Position numbers and translations under genes: made by a program. DNA of 64,000 nucleotides from Antennarius striatus. Its lineage: Eukaryota; Chordata; Actinopteri; Lophiiformes; Antennariidae. The stretch's first letter is position 1; each line of letters opens with the position of its first letter. The stretch covers positions 11,509,482 to 11,573,481 of the forward strand of contig NC_090781.1 of the NCBI RefSeq assembly GCF_040054535.1, in the 5' to 3' direction. The notes below the pieces were generated by a model. The model did not search any database and had not been told where the DNA came from. It was given only the letters and a program-made list of their open reading frames with translations. Of the stretch, positions 12,601 through 26,093 are shown piece after piece.

Positions 12601-15600
12601 CCTTCACTTTAGCTGCAAGTATGAAGTTGATTTAAGCCAAAATAATGTCTGCTATTTGAAATTTTTCCCAAAAGATTCAAATGTGGAGAATAAGGTAAGA
12701 AAATAAATCAATATCCCTTATCTGTCAGTATTTAAATATTGCTGCTGATGTGTCTGAAACTATGGATCAAAAAGCAGAATCAAATTTTGCTCTCTCTCTC
12801 TCTTTGACTGTGAGAACATCTTTCACCCTACAGACAGTAGGGGACGTGAGGTTATTCCTCTGCAACAAACCTTATAAATTATTAATCGAGACTGGATTGT
12901 CTGTTTATGCCAAGTGTTAATTTCACACACATTCACATTCAGTACAGACGTGTAAACCTGTAATACGAATGGAAATGTTCTCTTGGAAGGCAATTGTTGA
13001 AGATTCAGGATGTTTACAAGAGTAAACTTAAAAAATGGCTTGAGAACAGCTCCATTAGAGTTTATAATTGAACTCATTCATCCATCTATCTACCCCAATA
13101 AACATCTGTACTCTGCTAAATCACGCCAAAAGATCTTGGACTGCACATGGAAAATACAAGAGACAGATAGAGCAGGTCCGACATGGAGGATGACGATTTT
13201 CATGACAAATAGAAAATAAACTCTAACATCCCACATACAATATTTAAGAATAACACAGTTTGAATGTTTCAGTTTTTAGTCTGATTCAGCGACCCTGGGG
13301 TCTCTTGTAGCTGTGTCAGATCATCCATGTGTTCAACACGCAGCTGGCTTTAAATGTGGCTGAATCATTTCGAAGGTTCCTTTCACAGGATGGCACCATT
13401 TCCACAAATTGCACAGACGTTCCCCCCAAAAGCTGTACTTGTAAAAATGGCATAAATAGAGATTCAAGTGTGGTAATTCCTGAATCAAGATGGATTATTA
13501 AACCTCTGGAGAGGAAATATCAAATCCAGAACAACAGTACAACTACCTCCAATGCATTTACTGAAGCACAGTAATTGCAGAAAAACGAGATTTGCTGCTT
13601 GTATTAAATTTATCAACTCAGCAGTGCATCTGCAGCATCTCCGTCTCTCCACACACATCTGATATTTTCGACTGCCACCATCTTTTCCTGTTCAGTGAAT
13701 ATTTAGTCGGAGAAGATGCACCTGCAAAGTGAATGAAGTGTTTGTGTTTCTTCCATCAATAAACCAACATTTATGTTTTTTGCAATATGGGATTTTGAAT
13801 TTCCAACATTTTCATTCGACAAATGAAAGCCAACCAAATGTGTTAGCTAGTAAAAAATAATAATCAATAGCAGTGAAATACAATTTAGTGTATGTATGTG
13901 GGGTTGTTTTTTTTTCTTATTAGCTACTATTGTATATTGTACTACATGCACAACACAGATTATGATGTAAACTTTAGGTGTAAAAGCCACTGATCCCCTT
14001 AGCAGATTCATTTCTGGAGACAGTACTCAAAAAGTGCTCAAGATGTTGAGAATAATATGGAGGAAAAATATGAATACCTCCTCCTGAGACACCTCATCTG
14101 CTTTGCATCAGGTGGTCTGCATTGATCCTAAAGGAGTCTGTCATTGCCGCCAATGCTTTCTGACCCAGATGGTCTGTAAGCTCCATGAGTGCCAATCTCC
14201 TTATTTTTGTAATTAGTTGTATTTGATATCCAAGAATGTAAGCGCCAAGCAACCAACCATCACCCCAGAGTGCAAACTGGGTCATAACAGATGGCTGCCA
14301 TTAGACAGAGAGGAAGGGCAGAAGGGCTCTCCAGTGACGCAAACCTCCTCCGAGTGATTATTGGACAAGTCACATAAGCAGAGTTTTGATTCTCCCATTA
14401 AAAAAAAAGGATATCCAATAATGCTTGCCTTATAAACCGTGCGAGGGGAGGAAATGAGAAGGGCCTCTGCACCACAAACGTACAGTATTAACAAGCATTA
14501 CCCACGCCTAGAATGGAAATCTCACGAACCCGAAATGTAACTCTAAGAAAGCCACACAGATAGAAAAAGATGACGCTTCAGTCTGCTGGGCCTGTTTAAT
14601 GTCCTGTGCCCAAAAGGAAAACAATAAAGTCTGTCTGTTCCTCTGCGAGCTGGAAATAGCTATTAATAGCCTGTCGTCTAATTTAATTAAACCTCATTTC
14701 TGCACACAGTTAAAATCAATCTATGCACCCAGTTAGAGCCATAGATGAGATTGATCTGTCCTAAAAAATTGTGAATATGCCATAGATTGTCCTTGCAGAC
14801 ATTAACCTCTGGATTCTATTTAGCTGCACTGCAGCTGCACTGATCAGCATGTACATCGATTGTTGATGGACTGTTACATTATGGGGAGGGTAATAATCAG
14901 GCTCACAAAGCCTGCAGACGCTTCACTACTGTCAGTACCATAATGGCAGCATATAGTACTGTACATCCCGGCTGCAGATGGGGACTCTTATCAAGTCGAA
15001 GCTTTGCTGATATAAAATTTGATTGTTGGGTCTTAAAGTGGATACTGTTCTAAAATCTAAATTTTGGTGCATGATTGAAGTATTTGCGTGTGATTTGGGA
15101 AGATGGGGGAACAACAATGCTTGATGACTGACATACATATTTTTCAATTTAGTCTTCTCAACAACTTTTAAAAAGAGCTTGTTCACTACATTCACCAGTG
15201 ACTAACTGTTGCTGGGGCTTTTTCCTTCAAGTAAATCCATAAGAAAGTTAGGAGTGAATCAAAACAGTTGAATCCTTGTACTATTTGAGGCCAGCCATGA
15301 TGTACAGATTAGAGACAGGAAGCTGAGCTGGAGGTGGTGGATATGAAGATGTTGAGGTTCTCTCTAGGAGTGACCAGGTTGGATAGGATCAGAAATTAAA
15401 TTTATCAGAGGAACAGCCAAGGTGAGATGTTTAGGAGACAAAGTTAAAGAGAGCAGACTTTGTTGGTTTGCAAACATCCAGAGGAGAGATGTTCAGTAAG
15501 TTGGTGAAATGATGATGAGGATGGAGCTGCTGGGCATGAGGAAGACCAAAGAGAAGATTGATAGATGTGGTGAAGGAAGACATGAAGGCGGCGGGTGTTA

Positions 15601-18600
15601 GAGAGGAGGATGCAGAAGACAGAATGACATGGAGAAGGATGACAGTCTGTGGTGACCCCTAACGGGACACACCCAAAGGAAGAGAAGAATACAAAAAATA
15701 TTCAGCTAATATCATAAAGCAAAAACCTACCATGTGTCATCATCTGAGAAGCTCAAACCACCAAATACAGTATTAATGTATCATTGCTTGAACAATTTTT
15801 TCATTCATTCCTCTTTACTACCCGTTTGCTTCAACAATTATTTCAAGCAATTATCCAATTGCTGCTTAATTTCTGTTGAAGAACATTTCTAATAATCTTC
15901 TGCTGTGAGAATTTTCCAAAAAGCCGGCTGACAGAGTGAAAGAAATTTCAACAAGAGGCTCATGACAGTTGCTTCCAACTCAGAATGCATGAGCGTACTT
16001 ACATTTTTTTTCATGCTGGCGCATCCATTTAAATGTGAAGCAGGAATTAGAGCACTGAGCAATATTGCTTTCAAAAAAGCCTATTTCAAAAATTCTAAGC
16101 GCATCTTTGTTGCCAGTAAAAGCAGAAAGGAAAACCGTTCATTTTTGTGCTCTACTTTATCCAGAAACCAGTGTGACGTCAGGACATTCTGCAGAGACAA
16201 ACAACAAGTGACCACATCCAGGTGAGCCTGGATGTGGTCTAGCAGGAATAGCAGGAAGCCTGTGTGCATTGTGATCAGCTGGGTCCCAGTGTGCTTCCCC
16301 GTGACAAACAGCTATTAAATTTAAATTAACAGTGTTTTGTATGATCAAATAAAATAACAGAGGTCACTTGCTGAAATCATCCGCGGACGTCTCTGAAGAA
16401 TCCAGAGAACATTGTGGTGCGGCTTGTGTTAACAGGCTGTCTGGAGAGTATTTGACAGCCTGATAACAACACAGCAGCTACAGCAGAGGAACACACCCTA
16501 TTAAGTATTCAGGTTATCTTAAATTGTGTGACAAGACATGAGTATGAAGAATCACAATCACAAGGCTAACATTCATTGTTAGCATTCACTTTTCTGGCAA
16601 GCACAAAAACACAAGGATGCAGAGAGAAGTAGGAAGAGCATTTATCAGAGTCCTTCAGTTCTATTTTTAGCTTGTTGCTGAATCCCAGTGAAACAGCAGG
16701 TAAGCTACCCATTTATATTATGAAGACAGCAAATGAAAAAACACTTTTTTTCCCCCAGTAAATGTTAGGCGCACTAACAGTAAAATGGAGTAATATATCA
16801 CATTGAGCCCCGTACTTGTCATGAAATCATCGGAAGGATGAACAGTTGGGGTTAGTCGGGTTCTGGTAGGGGGGATGACAAAGACCAGAGGTGATTAGAA
16901 AAGTTCTTAAAGACATTTCCAGAACATTTGAAGTCACAGCTCAGGCAAGGAGGGGGATGTAGCCCGGAGCAGAGACAAACAGGCACGCGGCGACGGGTTC
17001 TGCTTTGAATTCCCACACCAGCTGCTTGAAATATGGGGCTCATTAAAAGATGCACCCACCTCAGTGGCCAATAAAGACTGGGATGTTCGCAGCTGTGAAA
17101 GTGTTTGAATGAGAATCAGAGCACAACAGAACAATATTTACACCCCGGGAGCAACATCACAGACATTAATGCTCTTTTAAGTTTTCTTCACGCCTCCTTT
17201 ATTTTGAGGGCTGAAGCTCAGCACAGCCCTAATTTTCAGTTCGTTATTAGTCTGCTCAGATATTTTCCAGAATTCAGGATCACAACATGAGTCTCTCTGC
17301 TGTTTTGATTGACAGTCAGTAAATCTGACTGTTAAAATGTGACAAGAAGGCAATGAAGGTTACATAACTCTGACATGTTGGTTATTGTACCGATTAATTT
17401 TTTTTTTAAAAAGTCATTTACATCAACAATTTTTTCCTCCCACAGTCCCTACTGGAGAGATTTTGGTCACACGTGAATGAAGGCAGAAAATCTGAATTTG
17501 AATTAATAAGCATGGAATTCCCTGCAGACCATAATTGAAAATGACCGAGATAAAATCAGCATGCTGAAAGAGAAAGCCATAAAATGAAAGTGTGTTCCGG
17601 CCATGATGGTGAGACTCTGAATGTTCTCTTGAGCGCTACTCGACATATTCCACTGTGAACCCGGGTCAAGCAACACATGATGACGCACTGCATGCTTGAG
17701 CTATGACTGTACTGAGGGTAACCGCACACATGATACACGTTGCCATCAATCTGCCGGTACATCACATGGTCCAGGTGGAACTGATGAAGTAATGTGAGTC
17801 TCACAGTCAAGTTTCCATTAGCAAGTGGATTTTATGGTAAGACTCAATACAAAATAATTAAGATTAACTGCAAAGTCATCCTGCTGCATCTGTTGAGAAT
17901 GTAAATAATCAGTCAACCACAACACGACTGCTTGCTTAATCTTTGAGCAGAATAAACTTTTGGTCACACACGTTTTTCAGTAGATAACACAGCATAGGAC
18001 ACAGTCTGATTTCAGATTCAGTCTGTTACCATTTTTAGTGATATTGACAATGTCAAAATGTAAGAGTACTCCATCATTTTTGGGCCGGACTCTTTTATCA
18101 TTGATGGACTCACATTATTAAAAAAAAGATCAAAATCAATGGAGCTGAACAAGAAATATCTCCACTTTTATTCCACATATTCTCCTTTCATGTCAAACCC
18201 TGACACCATCAAACCCACAATGCAACTAGACAGCTCAGTCTGAAAGAAGCCACAAAATATGACTTGATCCGGTTTGTGCACAGAATTAAAAAGATTACAG
18301 CTGGTAATCAAATCGTTGAAGCTCACATTTAACTGGAAAGACTAAATACCAAAAAGTTGACATCATATTTAGTCTGTACTGAAATGACCAACAGGCCAAC
18401 TCTGGTTTCAAACAGCAGCACTTGTGATTGGGGAAACTCTCAAAGTGATTCTGGCAGCTTTCATTCCTTTCCTTGCGACGAGCTGAGGCCCACGTCAGTG
18501 GTGAGGATGTATAATGTGAATAATGAGATGAAGCTCTCTGAGTCGCTTCACACAGAGCTGTACGCTACGACCACGTAGCGCACGATCATCTTTTAACTTG

Positions 18601-20499
18601 AGCCATGGCATGAGAGATTCACGACACATTTCTGGATAAAGCAGTTATTTGTGTCTCACTGAAGAAAGTAGAGACCGCCCAAAACTTTTTCAGACCTTGA
18701 TCAATGTAAACATCCGACTATCCCCTAGGAGCATTTAATAGTGCATAGTTAGCCTTTTCACCCGCCTGCCTCAGACAGGAATGTTGTGTCTTTATTTACC
18801 TCAATGTTTTGCATAAATATTACAAAGGCATAATGGGAGATCACTGTTGTTCCACCTCTGAGCTGCTGCTGAGTTCCACCTCTGACATTGTAGAAACAAT
18901 GTCTGTATAAAAGGAGCAAACTGGTGAGGCGGTAGGATGGGAGGGGTGAGATTTATGACTTTGGCTAACTTATGACACACAAACGAGTGATTTAAAAAGC
19001 AAAATTTAGCAGTTAGCAGCTAATTTGATCTTTGAACTATTGTATCATCTCTTCAAATAAGGAAATGTTTGAAGACTTTTGGGGTCCATGTTAACATGAA
19101 TATAGAATATGCTGGATATAATGTTGCAGTCATAGAAACATGGCATCATGGGATACTTATACAAGAGCTTAACTAGAAGATACAGACAACACATCTTTAC
19201 CCATTTTAATGCACCTAAAGATGTATTAATGATAGTTTAATGAGGAGTTGATGCAACCCAAAACCTCAATGTAGCGCTGTTTCAATTAGCAGTTTGTAAA
19301 AATATTTAAACAAAGAAAGAAATGCATTAACTGAGGATACAACTGCAATTTCAGAGGCAGGGGAATTTTAAAGCACAAACCACACTGAATAAAATCACCT
19401 CTTTCTGCAGCACATGCTGTCGCCACTAAGAGTAATAGCCTAATGATCTGACACTTCATTGATTCCTGCACAGAAATTCACTTTCCAGTCTTGTTGCATG
19501 GGAAAGATAGGAGCACAAAAGTCACATACAGAACAGATAGCCTTTACTTGGAAAATATGCAGTCAATGCTCTACTGCTCTGCATCTGAGCTGATGCATAC
19601 AGGGGAAATAAATCAAGGACCTCTGGCTGAAGAAAACTGCCAGTACATTTATCAGGGTTTTACACCCATGTGCTATTCTTTGACACTTAAGCTTATGATT
19701 TATATACATCCTTTAAATAGTGACATTGTCCCTTTGTGTTATATTTTATCCAGTGTCTGATAATTAAAATAAATAATTCCCTTTTGCATCAAAAAAATAA
19801 TCATCAGTCAGTAGTACACATCCTTAAGTAGTGTTAACCTAAATGCAACAGGTTACACCTCTGAGTGGAAAAATAATCTATAAATAATTATCTAACCTCA
19901 CTTCACAGGGAGCTCCTTGGAAATCAGTTACCATGCTGTGGCAAAAACTGGCAATAGATCCCTAAAATAAGTCCCTTTATCCAGATCAACTGTAAAATGC
20001 ACTCACAGGGTTTGAAGTGCACAAATGATTTATTTCTTGGCCCAGTTTAAGAAATACCGTTCTCTATTTTAGGACTGCTTTGTGCTTCTTGGTCATGCTT
20101 GAGTTTTGTGAGCACTCCTGAGTCTAAATTGCCTAAATGCCTTTATCCAACAAATAGCCAGTCCCTTGTTATTTAACTCACCACAATCAGCAAGTACTGA
20201 GGACAAAATGACATGTGCCAGTACGCCACTGCTGGGGCAGCGAAACCGTGATCATCCCACTGGCCCCATTGGAGGTAGGCCAGCCCAATAAACAAGTGAT
20301 GTGGATCGTTTGCTATTTCATAAGTCATTCTTTGCCAAAGGAGGAAAAAAAAACATTATATTTAAACTGAATGAACAAATGTAAAAACCCAGAATCAGGA
20401 CATATCTGCCTGCTGCACCTCAGAACCTGCTGCTATGGCAGAGATCACCGGCTCTACACAATAAAGTCATCTGAGGTACAATGGACCTCACCTCACCTC

Positions 20500-20598
<99 letters not shown>

Positions 20599-21834
20599 TG
20601 AACCTCCACCTACCTAAGAGACTATAGAGCCTGCAGCCTTTGAGTTGTTGTTGTTCTGTTTGTAATATAACGATTTAATTAAGATAATAATTAAAGGTTA
20701 ACAGAGAACAACGCCAGGGTTGTTAAATTTGCATAAAACACAAACTATCCATGCAGGCATATTCTCAGACAGACAGTGGTGCTTTTTTTGAAAGACTTTA
20801 AATTATAATAGCTCCTGTCCTGTCCTGTGCAGCATCCTGCTGACAAGTAAACAAATAAACAAACCAATGGACAGGAGTGAAGCTCTTCAGCAGCTTATCA
20901 CAATCCACAACCCACCCATCCTTGCATTGTTGGTTCTCACTTATCCTTAGTAAGTCATTTTTGTATTTTATTTCTGATGCTGAGAAGAAAGCACAAAAAA
21001 GAATAAGTTGCGACCAGACTTGACCTGAGAATTTCAGCCGCACGTTTGCCTTTCCCTAATAGTCACATCCTGAATTTCAATAGGTGCTGCTGAAAATAGT
21101 ATCATCCCCCGTGTAGCGATGGGGAGCAGCAGTGGTACCTCACAGAGACGCGTTTCCAGCTGAGAGGCGCGACCAAAAAGGTCTGTAGTTGAGCGGGTCA
21201 CTAACGGATTTGGTCAATCCTTTGTTTTGGGGGTTTGTTTGTTTTTTTCTAGATGGAATCGGATTCTGAAAGGACTCACATTTCGTTGCAACACCTGCAC
21301 AGACACACAAAACGCAAACAGGACGGACTGACCGAGTGACTCGGGGACAGACAGAAGGGAGAATTTGTTGAAGATCTATTTTGGCTGCCGCGCATTCCTG
21401 TGCGTCTGTGCGCAGCGACGAGACGCACGTCCCTACCTGTTAACACCAGACCACACGTTCAGAGCCCGCTCACCTTTCCCTCTTGTCTCCTTTGACATAG
21501 TGTCCTCTCTGTCTGCAGCCAGTCGGCGTGTCTTGATTCAGCCGCTTTGACAGTGTTAGTTAAGCAACGACTCCTCTTCCTCGGTCCCTCTCCTTGCCTG
21601 CCGCAGCTTGACGCCCGCAGACGGACGCAGTGTGAAGCAGGCGCGGGGAGCTACAGCCGTCTTGTCGGTCCCCTCTCACCGCGAGAAGGCAAAAGGGAAA
21701 GAATCCAAATCAGTGGAATACGCAGCGGTGCTCTCCTTCACCTGTGTCAAGTCCCTCCGAGCATCGACCGTCCTGCGCCGCAGACATACTTTGGGTATTT
21801 GTTGCATCTGTGCGGACTTACGCTCACATGTCAT
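9600..21834 (-). CDS. pitpnm3: pitpnm3 (Nir1), 5' part: first two coding exons
   Basis: PITPNM3/Nir1 belongs to the membrane-associated phosphatidylinositol-transfer (Nir/RdgB) family. It lacks the N-terminal PITP domain of its paralogues and is held at the ER by VAP proteins. Two exons are seen on the minus strand. Exon 1 is coding at 21834-21822 (ATG ACA TGT GAG C, then donor gtaagt). Exon 2 is 9695-9600, with acceptor ctttctgacccacag and donor gttggt. Joining them keeps the frame (phase 1) and gives MTCERSSRKHSATHWCLQNI followed by AQESVDSSDEEFFDAR, 36 residues in all. SSDEEFFDAR is an acidic tract plus the core of an FFAT motif; its last Glu would be completed by the next exon, left of the window. 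An in-frame TAG precedes the ATG, so the FFAT motif sits at the extreme N-terminus as in Nir1, not after a PITP domain as in Nir2/Nir3. Neighbours kiaa0753 and txndc17 match human 17p13. Alternative: pitpnm2 or pitpnm1 with an unseen upstream exon. Confidence 0.72.
10669..10895. repeat. MITE-like repeat, copy 2 (inverted, partial)
   Basis: Reverse complement of the repeat at 3119-3337, with shared stretches such as TTCATTTATGTGTTGTTTTT and GTCTTAGGGAATAGTACTTT. Its outer end reads TAGTCTTCGACGTAC. It lacks the left third and the CATGT array of copy 1. Confidence 0.65.
15290..15700 (+). mobile_element. RTE-type LINE 3' end remnant
   Basis: The plus strand, read across several frames, gives the C-terminal region of an RTE-like reverse transcriptase. 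Pieces correspond to VTRLDRIRN, the GHVQRR region, GRRPRGRPKRR-like sequence and EDAEDR.RWRRM, followed by GTGACCCCTAACGGGACAC and a GAAGAA-type tail at 15675-15690. This ending is very common in teleost genomes. Numerous frameshifts and stops; 5' truncated, as usual for LINEs. Confidence 0.75.
16210..16239. other. 13-bp perfect inverted repeat
   Basis: GACCACATCCAGG and CCTGGATGTGGTC are exact reverse complements with a TGAG loop, within pitpnm3 intron 1. Confidence 0.8.
20502..20598. repeat. (GT)n microsatellite, about 48 units, uninterrupted
   Basis: A pure GT tract of about 97 bases within pitpnm3 intron 1, 1.2 kb downstream (in gene direction) of the first exon. Confidence 0.99.
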
Positions 21835-22020
21835 GCCCACCCAACTCCCGTCCTCTCGTCTCCCACGGTACCGCTAACATCAGCCGGAGTTCCGCGCTCA
21901 GCTCCGCGCCGTGACTCGACTGCCTCCAGCGGTGCGCGCACGTCCGCAGCTGCTCAAGGGCGTCTGTCCTGCTTCCTAACGCCGCTTCCTGACGCTAAAA
22001 GGAGAAGCTGAAGAAGTACC
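21100..22020 (-). promoter_or_regulatory. CpG-rich 5' region of pitpnm3
   Basis: This stretch is far richer in G+C and CpG than the AT-rich DNA on both sides and contains the minus-strand ATG exon at 21834. Short open frames on the plus strand resemble no known protein and are best read as by-products of high GC. It is probably the CpG island with 5' UTR and promoter of pitpnm3. No TATA box is evident. Confidence 0.55.
21822..21834 (-). CDS. pitpnm3: pitpnm3 coding exon 1 (ATG exon, 13 coding bases)
   Basis: Only four codons plus one base precede a perfect gtaagt donor. The one-base overhang is completed by the two-base start of the exon at 9695 to give an Arg codon. An in-frame TAG 48 bases upstream on the minus strand makes this the first usable ATG of the frame, with G at -3. 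It lies in a CpG-rich block, as expected for a vertebrate first exon. The exact transcript start is unknown and an alternative first exon is possible. Confidence 0.55.
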
Positions 22021-22029
22021 CCAAAGGAA

Positions 22030-22061
22030 ACCCCCCCCCCCACACACACACACACACACCC
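22030..22061. repeat. poly-C plus (CA)n tract upstream of pitpnm3 exon 1
   Basis: Ten or more Cs followed by CA units mark the outer edge of the CpG-rich pitpnm3 5' region. Confidence 0.95.
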
Positions 22062-22600
22062 GGCATCTGCACTGACTTCAGAAAGATTGACATGAAATGA
22101 CTGTAGTTATCTTATGTAATGTCACAGGCTCGGGTCGTTAAATAGTTAAATCAGTTCCACTGAATGAAAGTCATAGTAAAGTCACATTAGTAGCTCAAGC
22201 TCTACACTCAGGGATTTCCCTCTAGTGTTTTTTTTTTTTTTTGGCACACTTTTTGAAAGCCTTTTCTCTATTTTTAAAGTGGTTGTACAGCTAGAGTAAA
22301 TTTAGGTATAATAAAATGGATACAAGGTATGACTCATTCTTGTGAGTGGTTATAAGTCAGAATCCTGGTTTTACAGAAGTAGTCCAACTAAACCCAAAAG
22401 ACTGCTCCTTTCGGTGTAACGGTTCTCACTTTAAAAAAAAAAAAATACTGGAAGAAGGAGATCTGGGATACTGCTCATCTACACAGTGCCACATTTTGTG
22501 CACAGGGACAGGACAGGGGCACTTCAGGAACCAATCAGATTTTAGGTGGGATTAGTGACCCTCTAGTCCCATTCCGTGATCCATCCATGCCGGAATATGT

Positions 22601-22660
22601 CTGTCCATCCATCCATCCATCCATCCATCCATCCACCCATCCATCCATCCACCCATCCAG
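22601..22660. repeat. (CCAT)n tetranucleotide microsatellite
   Basis: About 13 units of CCAT with two CCAC variants. Confidence 0.97.
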
Positions 22661-25600
22661 TTTCTTTTAGCTGACGTGATCACAATTGTTTCTTTTAACC
22701 ATCAAACAGTGGAGCACCTGGTGTCACCATAGTTACTCAAACCAAAGGGAAAATCTTCGGGGCTTTAACTCAAAGATGAAGACTGAATTCTTTCTTATAC
22801 TTATTTCACTTAGAGATAAAAGAGAAAGAAACCAGATGAATCATTATCATTCATATTTAAACCCAGCTGTGAGAGCCGATCTTATCTGACAGATGCTTTA
22901 ACTAAGGGGTGCCTCTAATTCATTTCTAAGATTATCTCAACCTGCACTACTGCAACACTTGACCTAAATTGCTGCAGAAAAGGTTTTCTCACTGCCGCAC
23001 ATATAGTGTAAATAATCATGATAGAATTTTCTGTTTATATCTTCTCTTCTGTCTCACAATCACAGCAGATGGTCTGATCACAGCATCATTTGGCTGCTGC
23101 AGCTACACAAATTAATACTGAATATTGATAGAGAAAAATGCCTGTTGCTGAATCACTGCCCCAGTGTCACAAATCCTGCATAACCAAAATCCTCTAGGAA
23201 TACAATTCATATTTAACTGTTTATCTGACCCTGAACAGTGATCTTAGATCGCACCAAGAAAAAGTAATAGGAAGAAGCCAAAAGACCACCGAGTCAGCAT
23301 AACCAAGAGCACTGATTGAACCCAGTGACTGAACTGACTGGATTTAAGTTACAGAGAGTAAAGGAAATAGAATTATGAAAATGTGTTTTCAAGGAGGTTT
23401 TTCTCCATGTTGTTGAAGACATAACTTCAGAAATTCACTTCGGGGAAATATTTTACAGGCGACACACTGACATCTAAAGAAAAACAATCTGTAAGGCTGA
23501 ACAAGAGTTGGCTAATCCCTGATAAACTGATATCAGGCACCTTAAACAGTTTTCTTTCTAACCATCCAGTAGCAGTGTATACACACAACCTTTTGTTGGA
23601 CCTAATCCTTGTTGTGTTGTTTTGTTGTTTGTACTTTGCCATGTTTATTTGTTCATTTGTGATTCTGCTTAATAAAAATAGAAATATTTCATGAATAAAA
23701 GACACTCTCAAGAGATACATACAAAAGATTTTTTGGAAAAATGTAAGATAATATTCTCTCTATTTTACTAATAGCTGTATTTCTATGTGTAGGACAAGTT
23801 TTATAATTGTCTAAATGCATTATTAGATCACCCTTGGCTAATTTTTTTTTTGTGAGAAGTTGGACTAGAAAGAATGCTTTTGTCACAATATCTTTGTCCA
23901 ACTAAGACGTGAAATGACCCCTATTAAACTTAGCCATAACAAGACAGGGAAAGAATGTCATGGCTGGGGTAACATGACTGTGATTGCATCATTTGCATGC
24001 TGGTGAAATTGCCAGGGTGGTGACTGTTTTCTGTTCTACAACATTGGCTAAGAACAAGACTGCATACCAAGCAGGAAGGACGATGAACATATCCGCCTGC
24101 TGAAGAAACCCCAGCACCTCTAATAGGTCTGTATGCAAGAAAAAAAATATAGCAAAAACAAATCTACCATGACAATAGTATATTTACGCTGCTTTGATGG
24201 GACACTGTTGCAGGGATTTTGTGTGCTCCCAGTTTCTGGAGCAGAATGATTTTGCAGTTCTGTACTAACCAATGATAAGGTCTGACATAAACCCCATTAA
24301 AACCTGTGAAGGTTTCCTGAGTCGCTGACCTTTTTTCTTTCTGGAGTTTTTGTTATGTAATAATATTTTATTGTTAAGGAAGAATTAAACCAAGGCAGTT
24401 ATCAAATTTGAAATCTGACTGGAAAAGGACAGATTCAGGTTAAGTAAAATGTAAAGAACTTCTGAATCACTTCGGAACTTCTGAATTCTGAATAAAAGTA
24501 TTCTGAATCACCAGATCTCACTTTAATCCTGATTGATCCACCGTGACATTCATTAGCATTATCCACAAATAACAAGCAACAGTTTTGCAGTTGCCTGTAT
24601 CCCATAATGGTGAAGAACCCTCCTGCTCACAAAACAAAATGACACTGTTAAAAACATCGAGGTAATCATGGTCTTCATTTTTGTATGATTTCAAAACAAA
24701 AATCCACACATATCAAAATCAGTAGTAGTTTTTTTACATTAGACAGAGCAAAACAGTATTGTAGAAAGTTAATAATGCTTATCGAGGCAGATTAGCTCTT
24801 TGTGAAAATAAGAACCAGTGTGCACAATATGGGAGGCATTAGTCGCAGAACACAATATTAAATATTCAAGCAGACTGAATTTAACAGAAGCCAGGCAGTT
24901 TCCTCAAGTGACAGTGGAAAAGCATATCCAGCAACTTTGTACCAAACAAAAATCTGTGATGTGATGTTTGCATTTGATTTATACAAGAAAAATATTCCAC
25001 CAATGTCACAGCAGCTTTTACACAAGGTGAGATAGGAGACTGGCTGTTTTTCATCTTCAGGAATTTGTGAGTGACTGGAGCTGTGACTCACTTACATCCT
25101 CCTCCTCTGCTGTTTAAGGACCCAACTTGAGTCCTTTATCCTTTGGTGTAGTGCAAATGCACTTTACATTCCATGAAGCATCTTAAAAGGATGATTAACT
25201 CTGACCTTGACTGGCACACAATCATATTCAGGATATATCCTTTCCTCACATTAGCATTTATCACAATTTCTTATTGTGAATTTTTGACCTTTTATATTTC
25301 AACATTTTCACTTGACCTTTTGTAGAACAGTTTTCTCGTATCGTGTCTCACAGCATGCTTTACTTTTGACCAACACTTAAAATCACAAAGATAAACTCTG
25401 ACGGTAACATTTTTAGTTGTTTGTTCATAACATCATACACAGCAGTCAAAAATAGCAAAACACATTTACAATACTTACTTTCTGTTCAACTCAGAATTTA
25501 TAATTACCATATTTTTTAATGTAGAGGGAAATGCAGTATAGCATTAATTAGTTTTATTTATTTCACAGCCACTGATACTGATTAAAAGTTTTCTCCATTG

Positions 25601-26012
25601 TTTGTGAAGGATCGCATTGTAACATTCAGAATATCACCCATCTTCCATTTAAAAGCACAATGTCCCATTGATGTTTAGTGATACTTGTCTTTAGCCTTCA
25701 AATGAGGGACAAATATTTAGCCTTGGACTCCATCCCAACAACTTCATTTAACAGCATAGAAGTAAATGTGTTAATATTAACTTGTCTGTATGTATGACCC
25801 CACCCCACCCCCCACCCCTGTTGCGCAAATTTCTCCACTGTGGGACTATTAAAGGTTTATCTTATGTTATTTAACTGAGGTGGAGGGGATCACACTGTCT
25901 GTGCCATTTATGCACAAGGCACTTCACATGTTAATGCCGTGTGCTCTCCTTATCCAAATGTTAACACACAACCCATGCAGTGAACATGCTTGCAGTAAAT
26001 CAGCCATTTGCC

Positions 26013-26047
26013 ACACACACACACGCACGCACGCACGCACGCACGCA

Positions 26048-26089
<42 letters not shown>
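26013..26089. repeat. (CA)n/(CGCA)n compound microsatellite
   Basis: CA units, a block of CGCA units, then a longer CA run. Confidence 0.97.

Positions 26090-26093
<4 letters not shown>

Larger units (their letters stand above)
9696..21821. other. pitpnm3 intron 1, no coding sequence recognised
   Basis: About 12 kb between the two pitpnm3 exons. It contains a second inverted copy of the MITE-like repeat (10669-10895), an RTE-type LINE remnant (15290-15700), a 13-bp hairpin (16210-16239) and a long GT array (20502-20598). Open frames are short, lack homology and do not have convincing splice sites on both sides. The remainder is AT-rich unique-looking sequence. Confidence 0.6.

Noticed and set aside
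21547..22011. 154-residue open frame on the plus strand in the CpG-rich region
   Set aside because: No recognisable domain. It overlaps the minus-strand ATG exon of pitpnm3 and sits in high-GC sequence where long chance frames are expected.
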